From Pseudomonadaceae bacterium (GTDB lineage: Bacteria > Pseudomonadota > Gammaproteobacteria > Pseudomonadales > Azotimanducaceae): 64,000 bases of DNA. The notes beneath the pieces were generated by a model. That model ran no database searches and was not told the DNA's origin. It saw only the letters and a list, made by a program, of their open reading frames with translations. Each line of letters opens with the position of its first letter. The stretch's first letter is position 1. The translations under genes were made by a program, and so were the position numbers. Shown piece by piece: positions 33,200-43,729 of this stretch. Location: positions 124,001 through 188,000 of the forward strand of contig JANSWO010000009.1 in NCBI GenBank assembly GCA_024743435.1, in the 5' to 3' direction.

Positions 33200-34543
33200 A
33201 TGACTACCACGCCTACTGCCCTTTCGACTTACGCAAGCCACGTCGAGCATGTCGCCAGCATCTGGTCTGCGTGCATGTCCAACTCAGACTTCGATGCTGT
33301 GCTCATCGACGCGGGCGAGCACACGCCCTATTTTCTGGATGACCAATCGCCGCCATTCCGGCTCAACCCACACTTCGGCCACTGGCTGCCAGAAGCCACG
33401 CTGGTCGGCAGCGTGATTGCCTTCCGGCCTGGCGAGAAGCCCGTGCTGCACATGCTGAGCGAGGCGGATTTCTGGCACGCACCGGGTACCAAACCAAGCT
33501 GGGCCGAGGGCTCTATTGCCATTGAGATTCACCACGACAGAGCCTCGGTTATCGAAGCAGCTTCCCGGCAAATGCCAGCGCGCAGCGCCGTCATCAGCCC
33601 TTCCGCCGATGCTGCACTGCCAGGCACCACCAACCCCACCAATCTGCTGGCGGCACTGCACTTCCAACGCGCCAGGAAAACGCCCTGGGAGATTGCCCAG
33701 ATGCGTCAGTCCTCAAAACGCGCCGTCGCTGGCCACCTGGCGGCGGAAGCTGCGTTTCGAGACCAGCGAAGCGAGTTCGATATCGCGATGGCGTTCCTGG
33801 CGGCAAGCCGGCAGATGGCAACCGAGCAGCCGTACTCCGGCATTGTAGCCCTCAATGAACACGCCGGCGTTTTGCACTATCAGCACTACGATCGAGAACC
33901 GCCTGAGGTACATCGCAGTTTTCTGATCGATGCCGGCGCCAGCGAATTTGGCTACGCCAGCGATATCACTCGCACCTACGCGGGCGACAATCAAAGCGCA
34001 TTTGCGGCCCTGATAGACGATCTGGATCGCGCTCAGCTCGCCCTGATCGACACCATCGCACCGGGCATGAGCTATGTGGAGCTGCACGATTCGATGGCCG
34101 CACGCATCGCAGCGCTGCTATGCGAACACGAAATTATCAACACATCACCCGAGCGAGCTCACGACGAAGGCCTGGCGGATGCGTTTTTCCCCCACGGTCT
34201 CGGGCATCTGATTGGCCTGCAAACCCACGATGTTGCCGGACAGCAGCGAGGTCCTGAGCCGGACATCTCAAAGCCACCGTCCCGATACGAGGCGCTGCGC
34301 TTGACCAGGACCATAGAGAAGGATCAGGTATTTACGATAGAACCGGGCATTTACTTCATTCCACTGCTGCTCGAACCCATTCGAGCTGGTGAATCCGCAG
34401 GCCTCTACAACTGGCGTGCAATCGACGCTCTCATGCCCTGTGGTGGCATCCGCATTGAAGACAATGTTGTGGTCGGCGACAACGGCTGCAGCAACCTGAC
34501 ACGCGAAGCGTTCGCCAGCGCAGCACAAGGAAACGCATCATGA
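33200..34543 (+). CDS. pepQ: Xaa-Pro dipeptidase
   Basis: This is a 447-residue M24 metallopeptidase. All five metal ligands of the E. coli PepQ type are visible: Asp244 (LIDAGAS), Asp255 (SDITRTY), His336 (HGLGHLIG), Glu381 (TIEPGIYF) and Glu420 (GGIRIEDN). It splits dipeptides with C-terminal proline in the cytoplasm and can hydrolyse organophosphates incidentally. The stop overlaps the start of the next gene (ATGA), so it is coupled to a prolyl dipeptidyl peptidase. Together they recycle proline-rich peptides. Confidence 0.94.
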   Translation: MTTTPTALSTYASHVEHVASIWSACMSNSDFDAVLIDAGEHTPYFLDDQSPPFRLNPHFGHWLPEATLVGSVIAFRPGEKPVLHMLSEADFWHAPGTKPSWAEGSIAIEIHHDRASVIEAASRQMPARSAVISPSADAALPGTTNPTNLLAALHFQRARKTPWEIAQMRQSSKRAVAGHLAAEAAFRDQRSEFDIAMAFLAASRQMATEQPYSGIVALNEHAGVLHYQHYDREPPEVHRSFLIDAGASEFGYASDITRTYAGDNQSAFAALIDDLDRAQLALIDTIAPGMSYVELHDSMAARIAALLCEHEIINTSPERAHDEGLADAFFPHGLGHLIGLQTHDVAGQQRGPEPDISKPPSRYEALRLTRTIEKDQVFTIEPGIYFIPLLLEPIRAGESAGLYNWRAIDALMPCGGIRIEDNVVVGDNGCSNLTREAFASAAQGNAS

Positions 34544-36705
34544 CGTCCACCCAGTCCGCGCCGACACTCACCGTCGAGCGCCTCTTCTCCGAACCACCAC
34601 TGCTGGGTCAGGCGCCGTCGCAGCTCGCATTCTCACCGGACGGCTCGATCCTCACATTTCTGGCCGTCGCCGAGGATGATCGCGAGCGGCTTACCCTGTG
34701 GCGCAGCGATGTTGAAAGCGGCGAGCAGAGGCTATGGCTGGATCCGGTTGCCATTGCCAACACCGGTGCGGAGACCGAAGAGGAGAAAGCTGCGCGAGAG
34801 CGCAAACGCTTGTTCGCCCACGGTATCACCAGCTACCAGTGGTCACCGGATGGTGGCCACATCCTGCTCCCCATCGATGGCGCCGGCTATCTATTCGACA
34901 CCTCCAGCGAACAGCTGAGGCGGTTCACGCCGGAAGGCACCCGACAGACAGATTTTCAGTTCAGCCCGAGCGGCAAACAGATCAGTTTCGTACGCGCTGG
35001 CAACCTCTACGTTTACAACCGTGCGAGCGACGCCGAACGACAGATCACCTCGGATGCCAGCGATACGGTGTCCAACGGTCTTGCCGAATTCATCGCAGCG
35101 GAAGAGATGCATCGTTTTACCGGTCACTGGTGGTCTGCCGACGAGCATCGAATCGCGTTTACCCGGGTTGACGAAGCGCCTATTCCGATTACCCACCGGC
35201 ACGATGTCGGCCCCGACGGCATTACCACAGTCGCTCAACGCTACCCGTTTACCGGGGGGCCCAATGCCGAGGTGAAGTTAGGGGTTTTCGACCTGGCCGC
35301 GGCAGCGGTGAGTTGGCCTGATTGGGCCGAGGCTAGCGATGACTACCTCGCACGGGTCGATTTCTCAGGCCCCGCCCTGGTGATTCAGGTACAAAGCCGT
35401 AATCAGCAACGCCTGACGCTGAAGATGCTCGACGGTAGCAGCTGGAAGACGCTGGCCGATGAAGAGCAAAAAACCTGGATCAACCTGCACGACGGCTTTA
35501 CCTGGTTACCGGATAACAAGCGCTTTTTATGGCTGTCGGAGCGCTCAGGCAACCAGCAACTATACGTCGGCGATACAGACGGCAACCTGACCCCCGTACC
35601 AAGCAACTTAGGCCGTGTGGACGAGATTGTCTGGTGCGACGACCAGCACGCCATCACCAGCGGCTGGCAGGAGGACCCTACCTGCAATCACATCTGGCGC
35701 GTCGCCCTGGACGGCGGCGGCAGTGAGTGCTTGAGCCACGGCGGTGACGAGGCCTGGCGCGCAAGCTGGAATGACGCAACGGCAAGCCGGGACGGCAGTG
35801 CCGTCGCGCTACGACAATCCAACGCTGAGACCCCTGTTCAGATCACGCTAACCGATACTCAGTCGCAAGCCCGGCAAGTGCTCTATAAAACAGACTTGGC
35901 CGACCCCTCGGGCTATGGCCCACTGCTCGCCAGCCACCGCACCCCTAGCTTTGGCAGCCTGGTCAGCAGCACTGGACACGATCTGCACTATCGGCTGACT
36001 CTGCCCGAGGGCGCCAGCGCCGAATCACCCTGCCCCGCCGTTATCTATGTGTACGGTGGCCCCGGCGTCCAGCGCGTCTCGCGAGCCTTCGCGCCGCTGA
36101 CGAACCAGCTGTTTGCAGCACACGGATTCGCTGTCCTGGAACTCGACAATCGAGGCAGCAGCAATCGAGAGAAGAGCTTCGAAGACGTGATCTTCAATCA
36201 TCTCGGCGAAGCGGAAGTCGCGGACCAGGTGCTGGGTGCAGAAATGCTCGGCGCGATGGGCGAAGTGGACGCATCGAGAATTGGCATCTTCGGCCACAGC
36301 TATGGCGGCTTCATGACATTGATGTGCCTGGCGAAAGCACCCGATGTCTTCGCAGCTGGCGTGTCCGCCGCGCCGGTCACCGATTGGACGCTCTACGACA
36401 CTCACTACACGGAACGCTACCTCGGCACGCCGGAAGGCAATCCTGAGGGCTACGAGAAGAGCGCAATTTTTGCCCACCTCGATGGCCTCAAGGGACCGCT
36501 GCTACTGATGCACGGAATGGCCGATGACAACGTATTGTTCACCAATGCGACCAAGCTGATGGCTGCACTGCAGGAGCGGGATATCGCGTTTGAGCTGATG
36601 ACCTACCCTGGCAGCAAGCACGGCCTGCAAGAGCAGTGGGTATCGATCCACCGTTTTAAACTCATCTGCGACTTCTTCACCCGGCACCTGGGGACACCAC
36701 AATGA
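34540..36705 (+). CDS. S9 family dipeptidyl peptidase (DPP IV-like)
   Basis: The 721-residue serine peptidase has an eight-bladed beta-propeller region (about 1-460) and a C-terminal alpha/beta-hydrolase domain. The catalytic triad is Ser587 in GHSYGGF, an Asp in MADDNV (662 or 663) and His694 in SKHGL. The Glu pair FIAAEEMHR, which binds the peptide amino terminus in DPP IV, is visible near residue 190. It removes Xaa-Pro dipeptides that PepQ can then split. No clear signal peptide is present. It overlaps pepQ and the acetyltransferase gene by 4 bases each. Confidence 0.92.
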   Translation: MTSTQSAPTLTVERLFSEPPLLGQAPSQLAFSPDGSILTFLAVAEDDRERLTLWRSDVESGEQRLWLDPVAIANTGAETEEEKAARERKRLFAHGITSYQWSPDGGHILLPIDGAGYLFDTSSEQLRRFTPEGTRQTDFQFSPSGKQISFVRAGNLYVYNRASDAERQITSDASDTVSNGLAEFIAAEEMHRFTGHWWSADEHRIAFTRVDEAPIPITHRHDVGPDGITTVAQRYPFTGGPNAEVKLGVFDLAAAAVSWPDWAEASDDYLARVDFSGPALVIQVQSRNQQRLTLKMLDGSSWKTLADEEQKTWINLHDGFTWLPDNKRFLWLSERSGNQQLYVGDTDGNLTPVPSNLGRVDEIVWCDDQHAITSGWQEDPTCNHIWRVALDGGGSECLSHGGDEAWRASWNDATASRDGSAVALRQSNAETPVQITLTDTQSQARQVLYKTDLADPSGYGPLLASHRTPSFGSLVSSTGHDLHYRLTLPEGASAESPCPAVIYVYGGPGVQRVSRAFAPLTNQLFAAHGFAVLELDNRGSSNREKSFEDVIFNHLGEAEVADQVLGAEMLGAMGEVDASRIGIFGHSYGGFMTLMCLAKAPDVFAAGVSAAPVTDWTLYDTHYTERYLGTPEGNPEGYEKSAIFAHLDGLKGPLLLMHGMADDNVLFTNATKLMAALQERDIAFELMTYPGSKHGLQEQWVSIHRFKLICDFFTRHLGTPQ

Positions 36706-37160
36706 GCGTAACCGTACGCCCGGCAACCCGCGCCGATATCGATGCGCTGGTGCGGTTCAACATGGCCATGGCCGCTGAAACCGAGGACAAGGGGCTTGAT
36801 GAGAGCACCCTCAAACGCGGCATCGAGACGCTGATGGCGAACCCCGTTGATGGCCACTATCTGATTGCCGAGCGCAACGCAGAAGTCGCCGGCACTCTGA
36901 TGGTGACGTATGAATGGAGCGATTGGCGCTGTGGTCGATTCCACTGGATTCAGAGTGTCTATGTCGCTGCAGAACACCGACGCCAGGGCGTGTATCAGGC
37001 ATTGCACGACACCGTCCGGCGCGCAGCGCGCGACACAGACGACTGCTGCGGCATACGGCTCTACGTCGAGCGGGACAACACCACCGCACAGACCACCTAC
37101 CTCAACCTCGGCATGGTCAAAACCGACTACAAACTGTTCGAGGAAGTCTTCAAGCCTTAG
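36702..37160 (+). CDS. GNAT family N-acetyltransferase
   Basis: The 152-residue protein shows the GNAT acetyl-CoA loop in YVAAEHRRQGVYQALH (Q/RxxGxG/A variant RRQGVY) and the C-terminal GMVKTDYKLFEEVF strand-turn. It is coupled by ATGA to the dipeptidyl peptidase, so it is the third gene of a proline-peptide operon. The likely acceptor is an amino acid, peptide or protein amino group, not identifiable from sequence. Confidence 0.85.
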   Translation: MSVTVRPATRADIDALVRFNMAMAAETEDKGLDESTLKRGIETLMANPVDGHYLIAERNAEVAGTLMVTYEWSDWRCGRFHWIQSVYVAAEHRRQGVYQALHDTVRRAARDTDDCCGIRLYVERDNTTAQTTYLNLGMVKTDYKLFEEVFKP

Positions 37161-37209
37161 ACGCAACAGCTAAGCTCGAAACGACAGATCGGAAGGACTA
37201 GGCACATCG

Positions 37210-37950
37210 ATGATCATTGCGTGTGTTCAAATGGAATCGATCCCGGGCGACATCCCGAGTAATGTGCAAAGGCACATCAAGGCGGTGCAGTTAGCCGCAA
37301 ACGCTGGCGCTGAATTGGTCGCGTTTCCAGAACTGTCCATCACTGGATATGAGCCAACACTCGCGAAGTCTCTGGTTATTCGCGATGCGGAAGAACAACT
37401 CAACGACCTGTTTTCGCTGAGCAAACAGCTCGGGGTGACAACTGCGGTCGGTATCCCCACTCCGGGTGACGACAAACCACGGATCAGCCAATTGTTCATT
37501 TTTCCCGATGGTACGAGTGGCTGTTACTCCAAACAGATACTGCACGACGATGAGAAACCGTATTTTTCGCAAGGAGAAAATGGCTACTCGCTGAATAAAG
37601 ACAACGAGGTAGTGATACCAGCAATCTGCTATGAATCCTTGTTTCCAGAACACGTTGAGCGCGCCGCGGCTCAGGGAGCAACGGTTTACTTAGCCTGCGT
37701 CGCAAAGCCACAACCAGGTAAACATTACGCCCATAGCCACTTCCCAAAGGCCGCCAAAAAACACGGTTTCGTGGTAGCTATGTGTAATGCTGTTGGCACA
37801 TCGGACAGCTTCATAAGCGCAGGATCTTCAGCAGCCTGGAGCCGCAAAGGCGAGAAGATGGCGGAACTCGACTCGCAAAGTGAGGGCATCTTGATCGTTG
37901 ATGTCGCTGGAGAAGAAGCGGTTCAAATCTCGATAACTGCCTGGGATTGA
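37210..37950 (+). CDS. Carbon-nitrogen hydrolase (nitrilase superfamily)
   Basis: The 246-residue protein has the full Glu-Lys-Cys triad: Glu41 (FPELSITGYE), Lys108 (YSKQILHDDE) and Cys140 (PAICYESLFPEH). The size and motif fit amidases/omega-amidases or N-carbamoyl hydrolases. The substrate is unknown. GGAAGGA lies upstream of the ATG. It stands 49 bases after the acetyltransferase gene on the same strand. Confidence 0.88.
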   Translation: MIIACVQMESIPGDIPSNVQRHIKAVQLAANAGAELVAFPELSITGYEPTLAKSLVIRDAEEQLNDLFSLSKQLGVTTAVGIPTPGDDKPRISQLFIFPDGTSGCYSKQILHDDEKPYFSQGENGYSLNKDNEVVIPAICYESLFPEHVERAAAQGATVYLACVAKPQPGKHYAHSHFPKAAKKHGFVVAMCNAVGTSDSFISAGSSAAWSRKGEKMAELDSQSEGILIVDVAGEEAVQISITAWD

Positions 37951-37996
37951 CTGCTCGAGATCGGAAGGAGGTGGTCACGTTCTGGTGTTTTTAGAT

Positions 37997-38031
37997 CCGC
38001 TTTCGGCCAGAAGCGGCATCTCAATGCCGCT
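37997..38031. terminator. Paired hairpins between convergent nitrilase and YCII genes
   Basis: The first hairpin pairs CCGCTT (37997-38002) with AAGCGG (38011-38016). The second pairs AGCGGCAT (38012-38019) with ATGCCGCT (38024-38031) around CTCA. They are mutually exclusive and have no T-run. The position between convergent genes suggests a bidirectional terminator. Confidence 0.45.
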
Positions 38032-38362
38032 AGGAAATTGGTTCAAACGGCCAGACTTCGACGACGCCATGAGCAACAGCACAGGGCGTTTGCGAAACCA
38101 GTTCTATCGCATGCTCAAGGTCGTCCGCCTCAATGACAGCAAACCCTGCGATAGGTAGATCAGTAGACATGAACGCCCCTTCGCTCGTCTCCAAAGCTTT
38201 TCCTTCAGGGTTTCTAACCTGGACCGGCGTACCGGCGATGCCTGTTAAGGCACCTGAACTGATTAGCTTCGAATCGTGCTCGTGGGCTGCGTCTCGAACT
38301 TCCTTGCTAGTTCGGTTGTAGCCTTCTTGGTCGCCATACCCAATTGTTATAAATTTGGCCAT
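38030..38362 (-). CDS. YCII-related domain protein
   Basis: The 110-residue protein has a single dimeric alpha-beta barrel-type domain with the C-terminal signature VEVWPFEP typical of YCII/DGPF relatives and a central segment AGFAVIEADDLEHAIEL. Some members act with ECF sigma factors, others as small dehalogenase- or peroxidase-like enzymes. There is no sigma factor gene next to it. The function is unknown. Confidence 0.8.
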   Translation of the reverse strand: MAKFITIGYGDQEGYNRTSKEVRDAAHEHDSKLISSGALTGIAGTPVQVRNPEGKALETSEGAFMSTDLPIAGFAVIEADDLEHAIELVSQTPCAVAHGVVEVWPFEPIS

Positions 38363-38467
38363 CCCTAAACGTTAACATCTAGCTGCTTGTTTGCGAGCCG
38401 ATCCGTCCGCTTGGGGTTGACAACAGACTGACCGAAAACGCCATGGCCGACCTGATTCCAAACGACA

Positions 38468-39232
38468 TCACTGGCGAATCTCACCTCGATCCGCACGCGC
38501 GAATAGCCTGAAGAAGTTGTCCGTTGTCAGGGCTGCAAGCTCTTCGAAATCCAGCCCTCGAAAGTCTGCGAGATAGCGCGCGGTATCTGCTACCCAGGCC
38601 GGCTCATTCGGTTTGCCGCGATGGGGAACGGGCGCAAGATATGGCGCGTCGGTTTCCACCAGCAATCGATCAAGCGGGATTTGCCTGGCCACCTCCCGTA
38701 CGTTGTCTGCGTTTTTGAACGTGACAATGCCGGAAATCGAGACGTAGTAGCCCAGATCGAGGCCGAACTTGGCCAGCTCCCAACTCTCGGTGAAGCAGTG
38801 CAGAACGCCGGTGACACCAGCATGCTTCGCAAGCATCGAGCGCGTGTCTGCATCGGCAGAGCGAGTGTGAATTACCACCGGCAGATCCTGCTCCCGGGCA
38901 ATCGTCAACTGAGCATCAAATGCTGTGTGCTGGCGCGCGCGTAGCTGAGGTGAATCCTCGTGGAAGTAGTCCAGGCCGGTTTCCCCCACCGCGACCACAG
39001 CATTCCAGTCAACGTCATCGAGCCACGTCAGCGGCTGATCCGCGGCGTCGGGGTGCACACCCGCGGTCGCCCACACGCCATCGATTTCAGAGGCGAGGCG
39101 TTGGCAGGCGGCAGCGCTTTTCTCATCAACGGCGATTGTGAGCGCTCCGCTCACTCCATTCGCTCGGGCAGCCCGCCACTTGTCGAACGGGTCGTCCAGA
39201 AAACTCAGATGAGTGTGGGAATCGATAAGCAT
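38468..39232 (-). CDS. tatD: TatD-family metal-dependent DNase
   Basis: The 254-residue TIM-barrel hydrolase starts at the ATG at 39232 (MLIDSHTHLSF), which places the metal motif HTH at the usual N-terminus. AVGETGLDYFHE, HTRSAD, LHCFTE and the late Asp in VETDAPYL complete the metal site. Family members are 3'-5' exonucleases acting in DNA repair and degradation. It ends the minus-strand block rpmF to tatD, as in Pseudomonas. Confidence 0.92.
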   Translation of the reverse strand: MLIDSHTHLSFLDDPFDKWRAARANGVSGALTIAVDEKSAAACQRLASEIDGVWATAGVHPDAADQPLTWLDDVDWNAVVAVGETGLDYFHEDSPQLRARQHTAFDAQLTIAREQDLPVVIHTRSADADTRSMLAKHAGVTGVLHCFTESWELAKFGLDLGYYVSISGIVTFKNADNVREVARQIPLDRLLVETDAPYLAPVPHRGKPNEPAWVADTARYLADFRGLDFEELAALTTDNFFRLFARADRGEIRQ

Positions 39233-39333
39233 AGTTGGCGCTCGCGCTGACCGGGAGGGTGAAGCAGGGATTGTACGAGGCCAGGCGACAGCCCGGCTAC
39301 CGAAGGACAGCTCGGGCACCGATTGATGCGTAG

Positions 39334-39684
39334 CTACATGGTGTGGGTATGCCGATCCGACTGCAGTGCACCGGCCAAGTAGGTCTCAATCTTGTTACGA
39401 GCCAGGTCGTCCTGATCGTTGAATTGCACGCCAATACCAGCTGCGCGGTTGCCCTGCGCGCCCTTGGGCGTTACCCAGACCACTTTGCCAGCAACCGGTA
39501 TCTTTTCTGGCTCATCCATCAGGTTGAGCAGCATGAAGACTTCGTCGCCGAGGTCGTACTCTTTCTTGGTGGGGATGAACAGGCCGCCGTTTTTCACGAA
39601 GGGCATGTACGCGGCATACAGGACGGCTTTGTCCTTGATGGCTAAGCTGAGAATTCCGTTTCTGGCGCCGCGTTTAGCAGACAT
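39334..39684 (-). CDS. pilZ: PilZ domain protein for type IV pilus assembly
   Basis: The 116-residue protein starts at the ATG at 39684; the frame upstream to 39870 looks non-coding. Length, sequence (LFIPTKKEYDLGDEVFMLLNL) and place between holB and tatD match the founding PilZ of Pseudomonas, which is needed for type IV pili. The RxxxR c-di-GMP motif is not seen, also as in that founding protein. A 264-bp gap without a gene separates it from holB, so it may have its own promoter. Confidence 0.88.
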   Translation of the reverse strand: MSAKRGARNGILSLAIKDKAVLYAAYMPFVKNGGLFIPTKKEYDLGDEVFMLLNLMDEPEKIPVAGKVVWVTPKGAQGNRAAGIGVQFNDQDDLARNKIETYLAGALQSDRHTHTM

Positions 39685-39948
39685 CGATGTTGCTCGTTTG
39701 TGGATGACCGGGTCGTCGTGATCACCGGACGCAGGGCCAACCGTTTCAAGGCCTGGCCGCAAGGCAGTCGCAAGCCCATGAACTGCAATGAATAGGCCGT
39801 CGAGTTGCCACCTGCGCACACTCATGTTGCGCACGCGCACAATCACTGTCAATTCAGCACACGTCGACATTGGTGATACGGCGCACAGTTTGAGCGATTA
39901 CTCGGGACAATGCCTGTGGGCTACAGCCCCGAGGGCGCAGCAGTCAAT

Positions 39949-40824
39949 TCAGATCTGCGCCCAGAGATGGCCGAGGCGCTCCAGAATCAACGTGCGATTC
40001 GGCGCATTCGACATTTGCTCAAAGCGACGCATGCCCTGCAACTCGTCGGCAAAATTGAGTAACGCAGGCGTCGACAGCCCGGCAAACATGCCCTCGCCCG
40101 CCAAAGCAGAGCGCAGGTGTCGGTACCATCGCGCGAGAAGCAAATCGAGCTGTTGATCGGACCAGCCGGACACGACGCTCTGCAGCTTGCCACCGCCACG
40201 CAGTTCCGCCAGATCCGTGCCGATCGGCCGCGCGCCATCATTAAAGGCATCCAGTACGTGCTCTGGCGCACCACCCAGCTCGAACAACAGGTCATCGATT
40301 GCCGCTTGCGGCACGCCACGCTCCAACAGCCAGGGTGCCACGACATCGAAGCCGACACTAGCCACGCGCCAGACCTGCATGCGGGAGCGAATCGTTGGCA
40401 GCATTTGGGCCAGCGCGGATGTCGGAATGATGATGTGATTGTTTGGCGGCGGCTCCTCTAACGTCTTGAGCAAGGCATTGGCGGTGGCTTCGTTAAAGCG
40501 ATCACCTTCGGTCAACACCAGCACCTTCCGGGGGGCATTCGACGGTCTATTCGCAACGAACTCAAGGGCGGAGCGCGCCTGCTCTACTTTGTAGACCTTC
40601 TTGCCACCTGGTTTTTCCCAACGCAGGTCCGGGTGTGCAAACTCATCATCGACACGGCCGAGAGGCAGGCCTAGAAGCTTCTCGGCGATACGCGCCGCCA
40701 AAACGCCCTGGCCCCAGCCGGACTGACCGGCAAGTATCAGCCCCTGGGGTAGCCGATCAGCGGCCAACGCGTCATCCAGCCGCCGCAGCAATGGCTCATG
40801 CCAGGGATCGATGGTAGTGCTCAA
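39949..40824 (-). CDS. holB: DNA polymerase III subunit delta'
   Basis: The 291-residue clamp-loader subunit has a degenerate P-loop ([10 protein letters not shown]) and the SRC-like segment with [14 protein letters not shown]. It lacks a functional Walker motif, as expected for delta'. It opens the beta clamp together with DnaX and HolA. The start is a TTG overlapping the tmk stop (TTGA). The neighbour order tmk-holB-pilZ is conserved in Gammaproteobacteria. Confidence 0.92.
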   Translation of the reverse strand: MSTTIDPWHEPLLRRLDDALAADRLPQGLILAGQSGWGQGVLAARIAEKLLGLPLGRVDDEFAHPDLRWEKPGGKKVYKVEQARSALEFVANRPSNAPRKVLVLTEGDRFNEATANALLKTLEEPPPNNHIIIPTSALAQMLPTIRSRMQVWRVASVGFDVVAPWLLERGVPQAAIDDLLFELGGAPEHVLDAFNDGARPIGTDLAELRGGGKLQSVVSGWSDQQLDLLLARWYRHLRSALAGEGMFAGLSTPALLNFADELQGMRRFEQMSNAPNRTLILERLGHLWAQI

Positions 40825-41453
40825 GAGCGCGGCCCAAAGCGCGCAACGAAGGCATCCAGTCGCGTAGCGATATCCTGCTGCACGTCCGGCAACGGCTGGC
40901 TTGCATCGATCAGCTCATAGCGCTGATGTCGTTCGGCCAGGGTTCGATAGGTACTGCGAACCGACTCGAAGAACGCGCGCTGCTCACGCTCGAAGCGATC
41001 ATGATCTCGCCCCTTAATTCGCTCAAACGCCACGTCGACCGCCAGATCCAGGTAGATGGTGAGATCCGGTTGCAGGTCGCCGTGCACAAGCGCTGCGAGC
41101 TGATCAATCTGACTGATGTCCAGGCCGCGGCCACCGCCCTGATAGGCGTAGGTCGCATCGGTAAATCGATCACAGACCACCCAGTCGCCACGAGCCAACG
41201 CGGGCCGAATCACCTGGTCCAGATGCTGAGCCCGAGATGCGAATACAAGCAGTAACTCGGTCAGGCTCGCCATGGGCTCTGCACGAACATCAAGAAGCAG
41301 CGTCCGAATGTCCTCCGCGAGCGGCGTGCCGCCGGGCTCGCGCGTGTGCACAACGGTCAGCCCCTTAGCGCGAAGCCGAGCAACCATCGCTTCCACATTG
41401 CTGGTTTTGCCAACGCCCTCAGAGCCCTCAATCGTTATGAACGCGCCGTTCAT
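40821..41453 (-). CDS. tmk: Thymidylate kinase
   Basis: The 210-residue kinase phosphorylates dTMP to dTDP. P-loop EGSEGVGKT (9-17), the DR motif in [18 protein letters not shown] and a Lys/Arg-bearing lid (KGRDHDRFE) are seen. The start ATG overlaps the mltG stop, and its own stop overlaps holB, so mltG, tmk and holB are translated as a coupled unit. Confidence 0.95.
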   Translation of the reverse strand: MNGAFITIEGSEGVGKTSNVEAMVARLRAKGLTVVHTREPGGTPLAEDIRTLLLDVRAEPMASLTELLLVFASRAQHLDQVIRPALARGDWVVCDRFTDATYAYQGGGRGLDISQIDQLAALVHGDLQPDLTIYLDLAVDVAFERIKGRDHDRFEREQRAFFESVRSTYRTLAERHQRYELIDASQPLPDVQQDIATRLDAFVARFGPRS

Positions 41454-42460
41454 GAGCCCGCACCTTGGCCCAACTGAAAACGCCGAACCGCGGCGTTGTG
41501 CTCGGCCAGGGTTGCCGAGAATTGGCTCGTGCCGTCTCCTCGAGCCACGAAATACAGGTAATCGCTGGGTTCAGGCCGGGCGCTCGCCACCAGGGCCGCT
41601 TTCGAACTGGCCGCAATGGGTGTCGGCGGCAGGCCTTTGTTCAGATACGTATTGTAGGGCGACGGCGCGCGCAGGTGCCTGCGGGTCAGATTGCCATCAA
41701 ATTCCGCGCCCAGCCCGTAGATCACCGTCGGGTCCGTTTGCAGACGCATGTCCCGACGCAACCGATTAGCGAAGACGCCAGCGATCAGCGGTCGGTCCGC
41801 GGCCGCGGATGATTCTTTTTCGACAATTGAGGCAAGCGTCAGTAGCTCATAGGGATCGGACAGCGGTAGGTCCGGGCTTCGCATTCGCCAGGCCTCATCG
41901 AGGTGACGCTGCAATGCGGCGTGCGCAAGACGCAGCACATCGGCATCGCTATCCCCTAACTGATAACTGTACGTATCCGGGTAGAACAATCCTTCCGCAT
42001 GGGCCTCTGACAGATTCAGCGTCTGGCTTATCTGACCGACGGAGGCAATGGACTGAGCGAGTTTCGGTGCGCCGTGTAGCGCGGCCAGAATCTGGCGCAG
42101 ATTCCAGCCTTCGATCAGCGTGACCGAGTAGCGAATAACGTCACCCGCCACAAGTTTCGCCAGCAACGAGCGAGGCGACTCGACGGCATCAATTCGATAT
42201 TCACCCGCTTTGATGCGCCCGGCATCACCGGTGAAACGTCCATAGGCCAGCCAGATTTCGGGCCAATCGAGCTGACCTCTTGCCGCCAGTTCACTCGACA
42301 CCCCGGCAAGCGTTGCGCCGGGCTCGACAACAATTTCGCCGCCATCGCCAAGCGGCTCATCCAACCAACGATCAGCCTGCCATAACAGCGCGATCGCAAG
42401 CGCGGCCGCAATGAGCGTTAGAAGCGTCGCGCCGAGGAGTACCTTACGCAGGACAGACAT
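41450..42460 (-). CDS. mltG: Endolytic murein transglycosylase
   Basis: The 336-residue YceG-like protein has one N-terminal membrane helix (residues 5-27) and a periplasmic domain. The catalytic Glu lies in [10 protein letters not shown]. Further family motifs are [10 protein letters not shown] and [16 protein letters not shown]. It cuts nascent peptidoglycan strands and sets glycan length. pabC, which lies between fabF and mltG in many relatives, is absent. Confidence 0.94.
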   Translation of the reverse strand: MSVLRKVLLGATLLTLIAAALAIALLWQADRWLDEPLGDGGEIVVEPGATLAGVSSELAARGQLDWPEIWLAYGRFTGDAGRIKAGEYRIDAVESPRSLLAKLVAGDVIRYSVTLIEGWNLRQILAALHGAPKLAQSIASVGQISQTLNLSEAHAEGLFYPDTYSYQLGDSDADVLRLAHAALQRHLDEAWRMRSPDLPLSDPYELLTLASIVEKESSAAADRPLIAGVFANRLRRDMRLQTDPTVIYGLGAEFDGNLTRRHLRAPSPYNTYLNKGLPPTPIAASSKAALVASARPEPSDYLYFVARGDGTSQFSATLAEHNAAVRRFQLGQGAGS

Positions 42461-42493
42461 GTAGCGAGACTCCTGACACTGCGCCCGGGCAGC

Positions 42494-43729
42494 TTATAGG
42501 GCTCGGAAAATCAGCGTACCGTTGGTGCCGCCGAAACCGTACGAATTGCTGAGTACCGTCTTCAACGGCATCTCGCGTGCGGTGTTTGGAACGTAATCCA
42601 GATCACAGCCTTCGCCTGGGTTGTCGATATTGATCGTCGGTGGCGACACCGCCTCATTCATCGCTTTGATGGTGAGAATGGCTTCCACCGAACCCGCCGC
42701 ACCCAGCAGGTGACCGATCATCGATTTGGAGGAATGCACCGGCACTTTGGTGTCGTCGCCAAACACGGATTTGATCGCAAGCGTTTCCGCGACATCACCC
42801 AGGGGTGTCGACGTGCCATGGGCGTTGATGTAGTCGATCTCGGATGGATCAATCTGTGCATCACGCAGCGCATTTCTCATCGATGCCGCTGCACCGCGGG
42901 CATCTTCCGGCGGGCTGGTGATGTGGTGTGCATCGCCGCTCATGCCAAAGCCGGTAAGCTCCGCGTAAATCTTGGCTCCACGCGCTTTTGCGCGCTCGTA
43001 TTCTTCGAGCACGAGTACCCCCGCGCCCTCACCCAGAACAAAGCCATCGCGGTCCGCATCCCAAGGCCGGCTGGCTGCTGCCGGGTCATCGTTGCGCGTC
43101 GAGAGAGCTTTCATGGAGGCAAATGCGGCGACCGTGATTGGCGATGTTGCGTACTCCGCGCCGCCGACAACCATCGCATCAGCATCACCGTGGGCAATCA
43201 TGCGCGCGCCAAAACCAATGTTGTGAGTGCCGGTGGTACACGCCGTCACGACCGCAATGTTTGGGCCGCGAAAACCGTAACGAATGGACAGGTTGCCAGC
43301 GATCATGTTGATCACACAGCTCGGCACAAAGAACGGCGACACCCGGCGCGGGCCTCGCTCGACGAGCGTCGTATGCGTTTCTTCGATGGTATTGATGCCG
43401 CCAATGCCAGAGCCGATTGCGACGCCGATGCGATCACCGTCATCACCGTCGGCGGTCAAGCCCGCATCTTCCACGGCTTGAACGCCAGCCGCCATCCCAT
43501 AGAGAACAAACGTATCGTTGCGCCGAGCTTCTTTCTTGTCCATGTAGGGGGAAGAGTCGAAGTCTGCAACCGTCGCCGCAATCTTGACGGCGAAGTCTTC
43601 GGTGTCGAAATCGGTGATCGCTCGCACGCCCGACTGACCGGCCAGGGCAGACTGCCAGGAAGTATCAACCGTATTGCCGATAGGCGTGACGGCGCCCATT
43701 CCCGTTACTACTACTCGTCGTCCGTTCAT
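42494..43729 (-). CDS. fabF: Beta-ketoacyl-ACP synthase II
   Basis: The 411-residue condensing enzyme starts at the ATG at 43729 ([18 protein letters not shown]). The Cys-His-His triad is in [23 protein letters not shown] and [11 protein letters not shown]. It elongates acyl-ACP with malonyl-ACP. It lies downstream of acpP on the same strand, but after an unusually long gap of 413 bases. Confidence 0.95.
   Translation of the reverse strand: MNGRRVVVTGMGAVTPIGNTVDTSWQSALAGQSGVRAITDFDTEDFAVKIAATVADFDSSPYMDKKEARRNDTFVLYGMAAGVQAVEDAGLTADGDDGDRIGVAIGSGIGGINTIEETHTTLVERGPRRVSPFFVPSCVINMIAGNLSIRYGFRGPNIAVVTACTTGTHNIGFGARMIAHGDADAMVVGGAEYATSPITVAAFASMKALSTRNDDPAAASRPWDADRDGFVLGEGAGVLVLEEYERAKARGAKIYAELTGFGMSGDAHHITSPPEDARGAAASMRNALRDAQIDPSEIDYINAHGTSTPLGDVAETLAIKSVFGDDTKVPVHSSKSMIGHLLGAAGSVEAILTIKAMNEAVSPPTINIDNPGEGCDLDYVPNTAREMPLKTVLSNSYGFGGTNGTLIFRAL

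Noticed and set aside
39685-39870. Upstream extension of pilZ by 62 residues
   Set aside because: The known PilZ length (about 118 residues) fits the ATG at 39684, and the extension has no family similarity that I can see.
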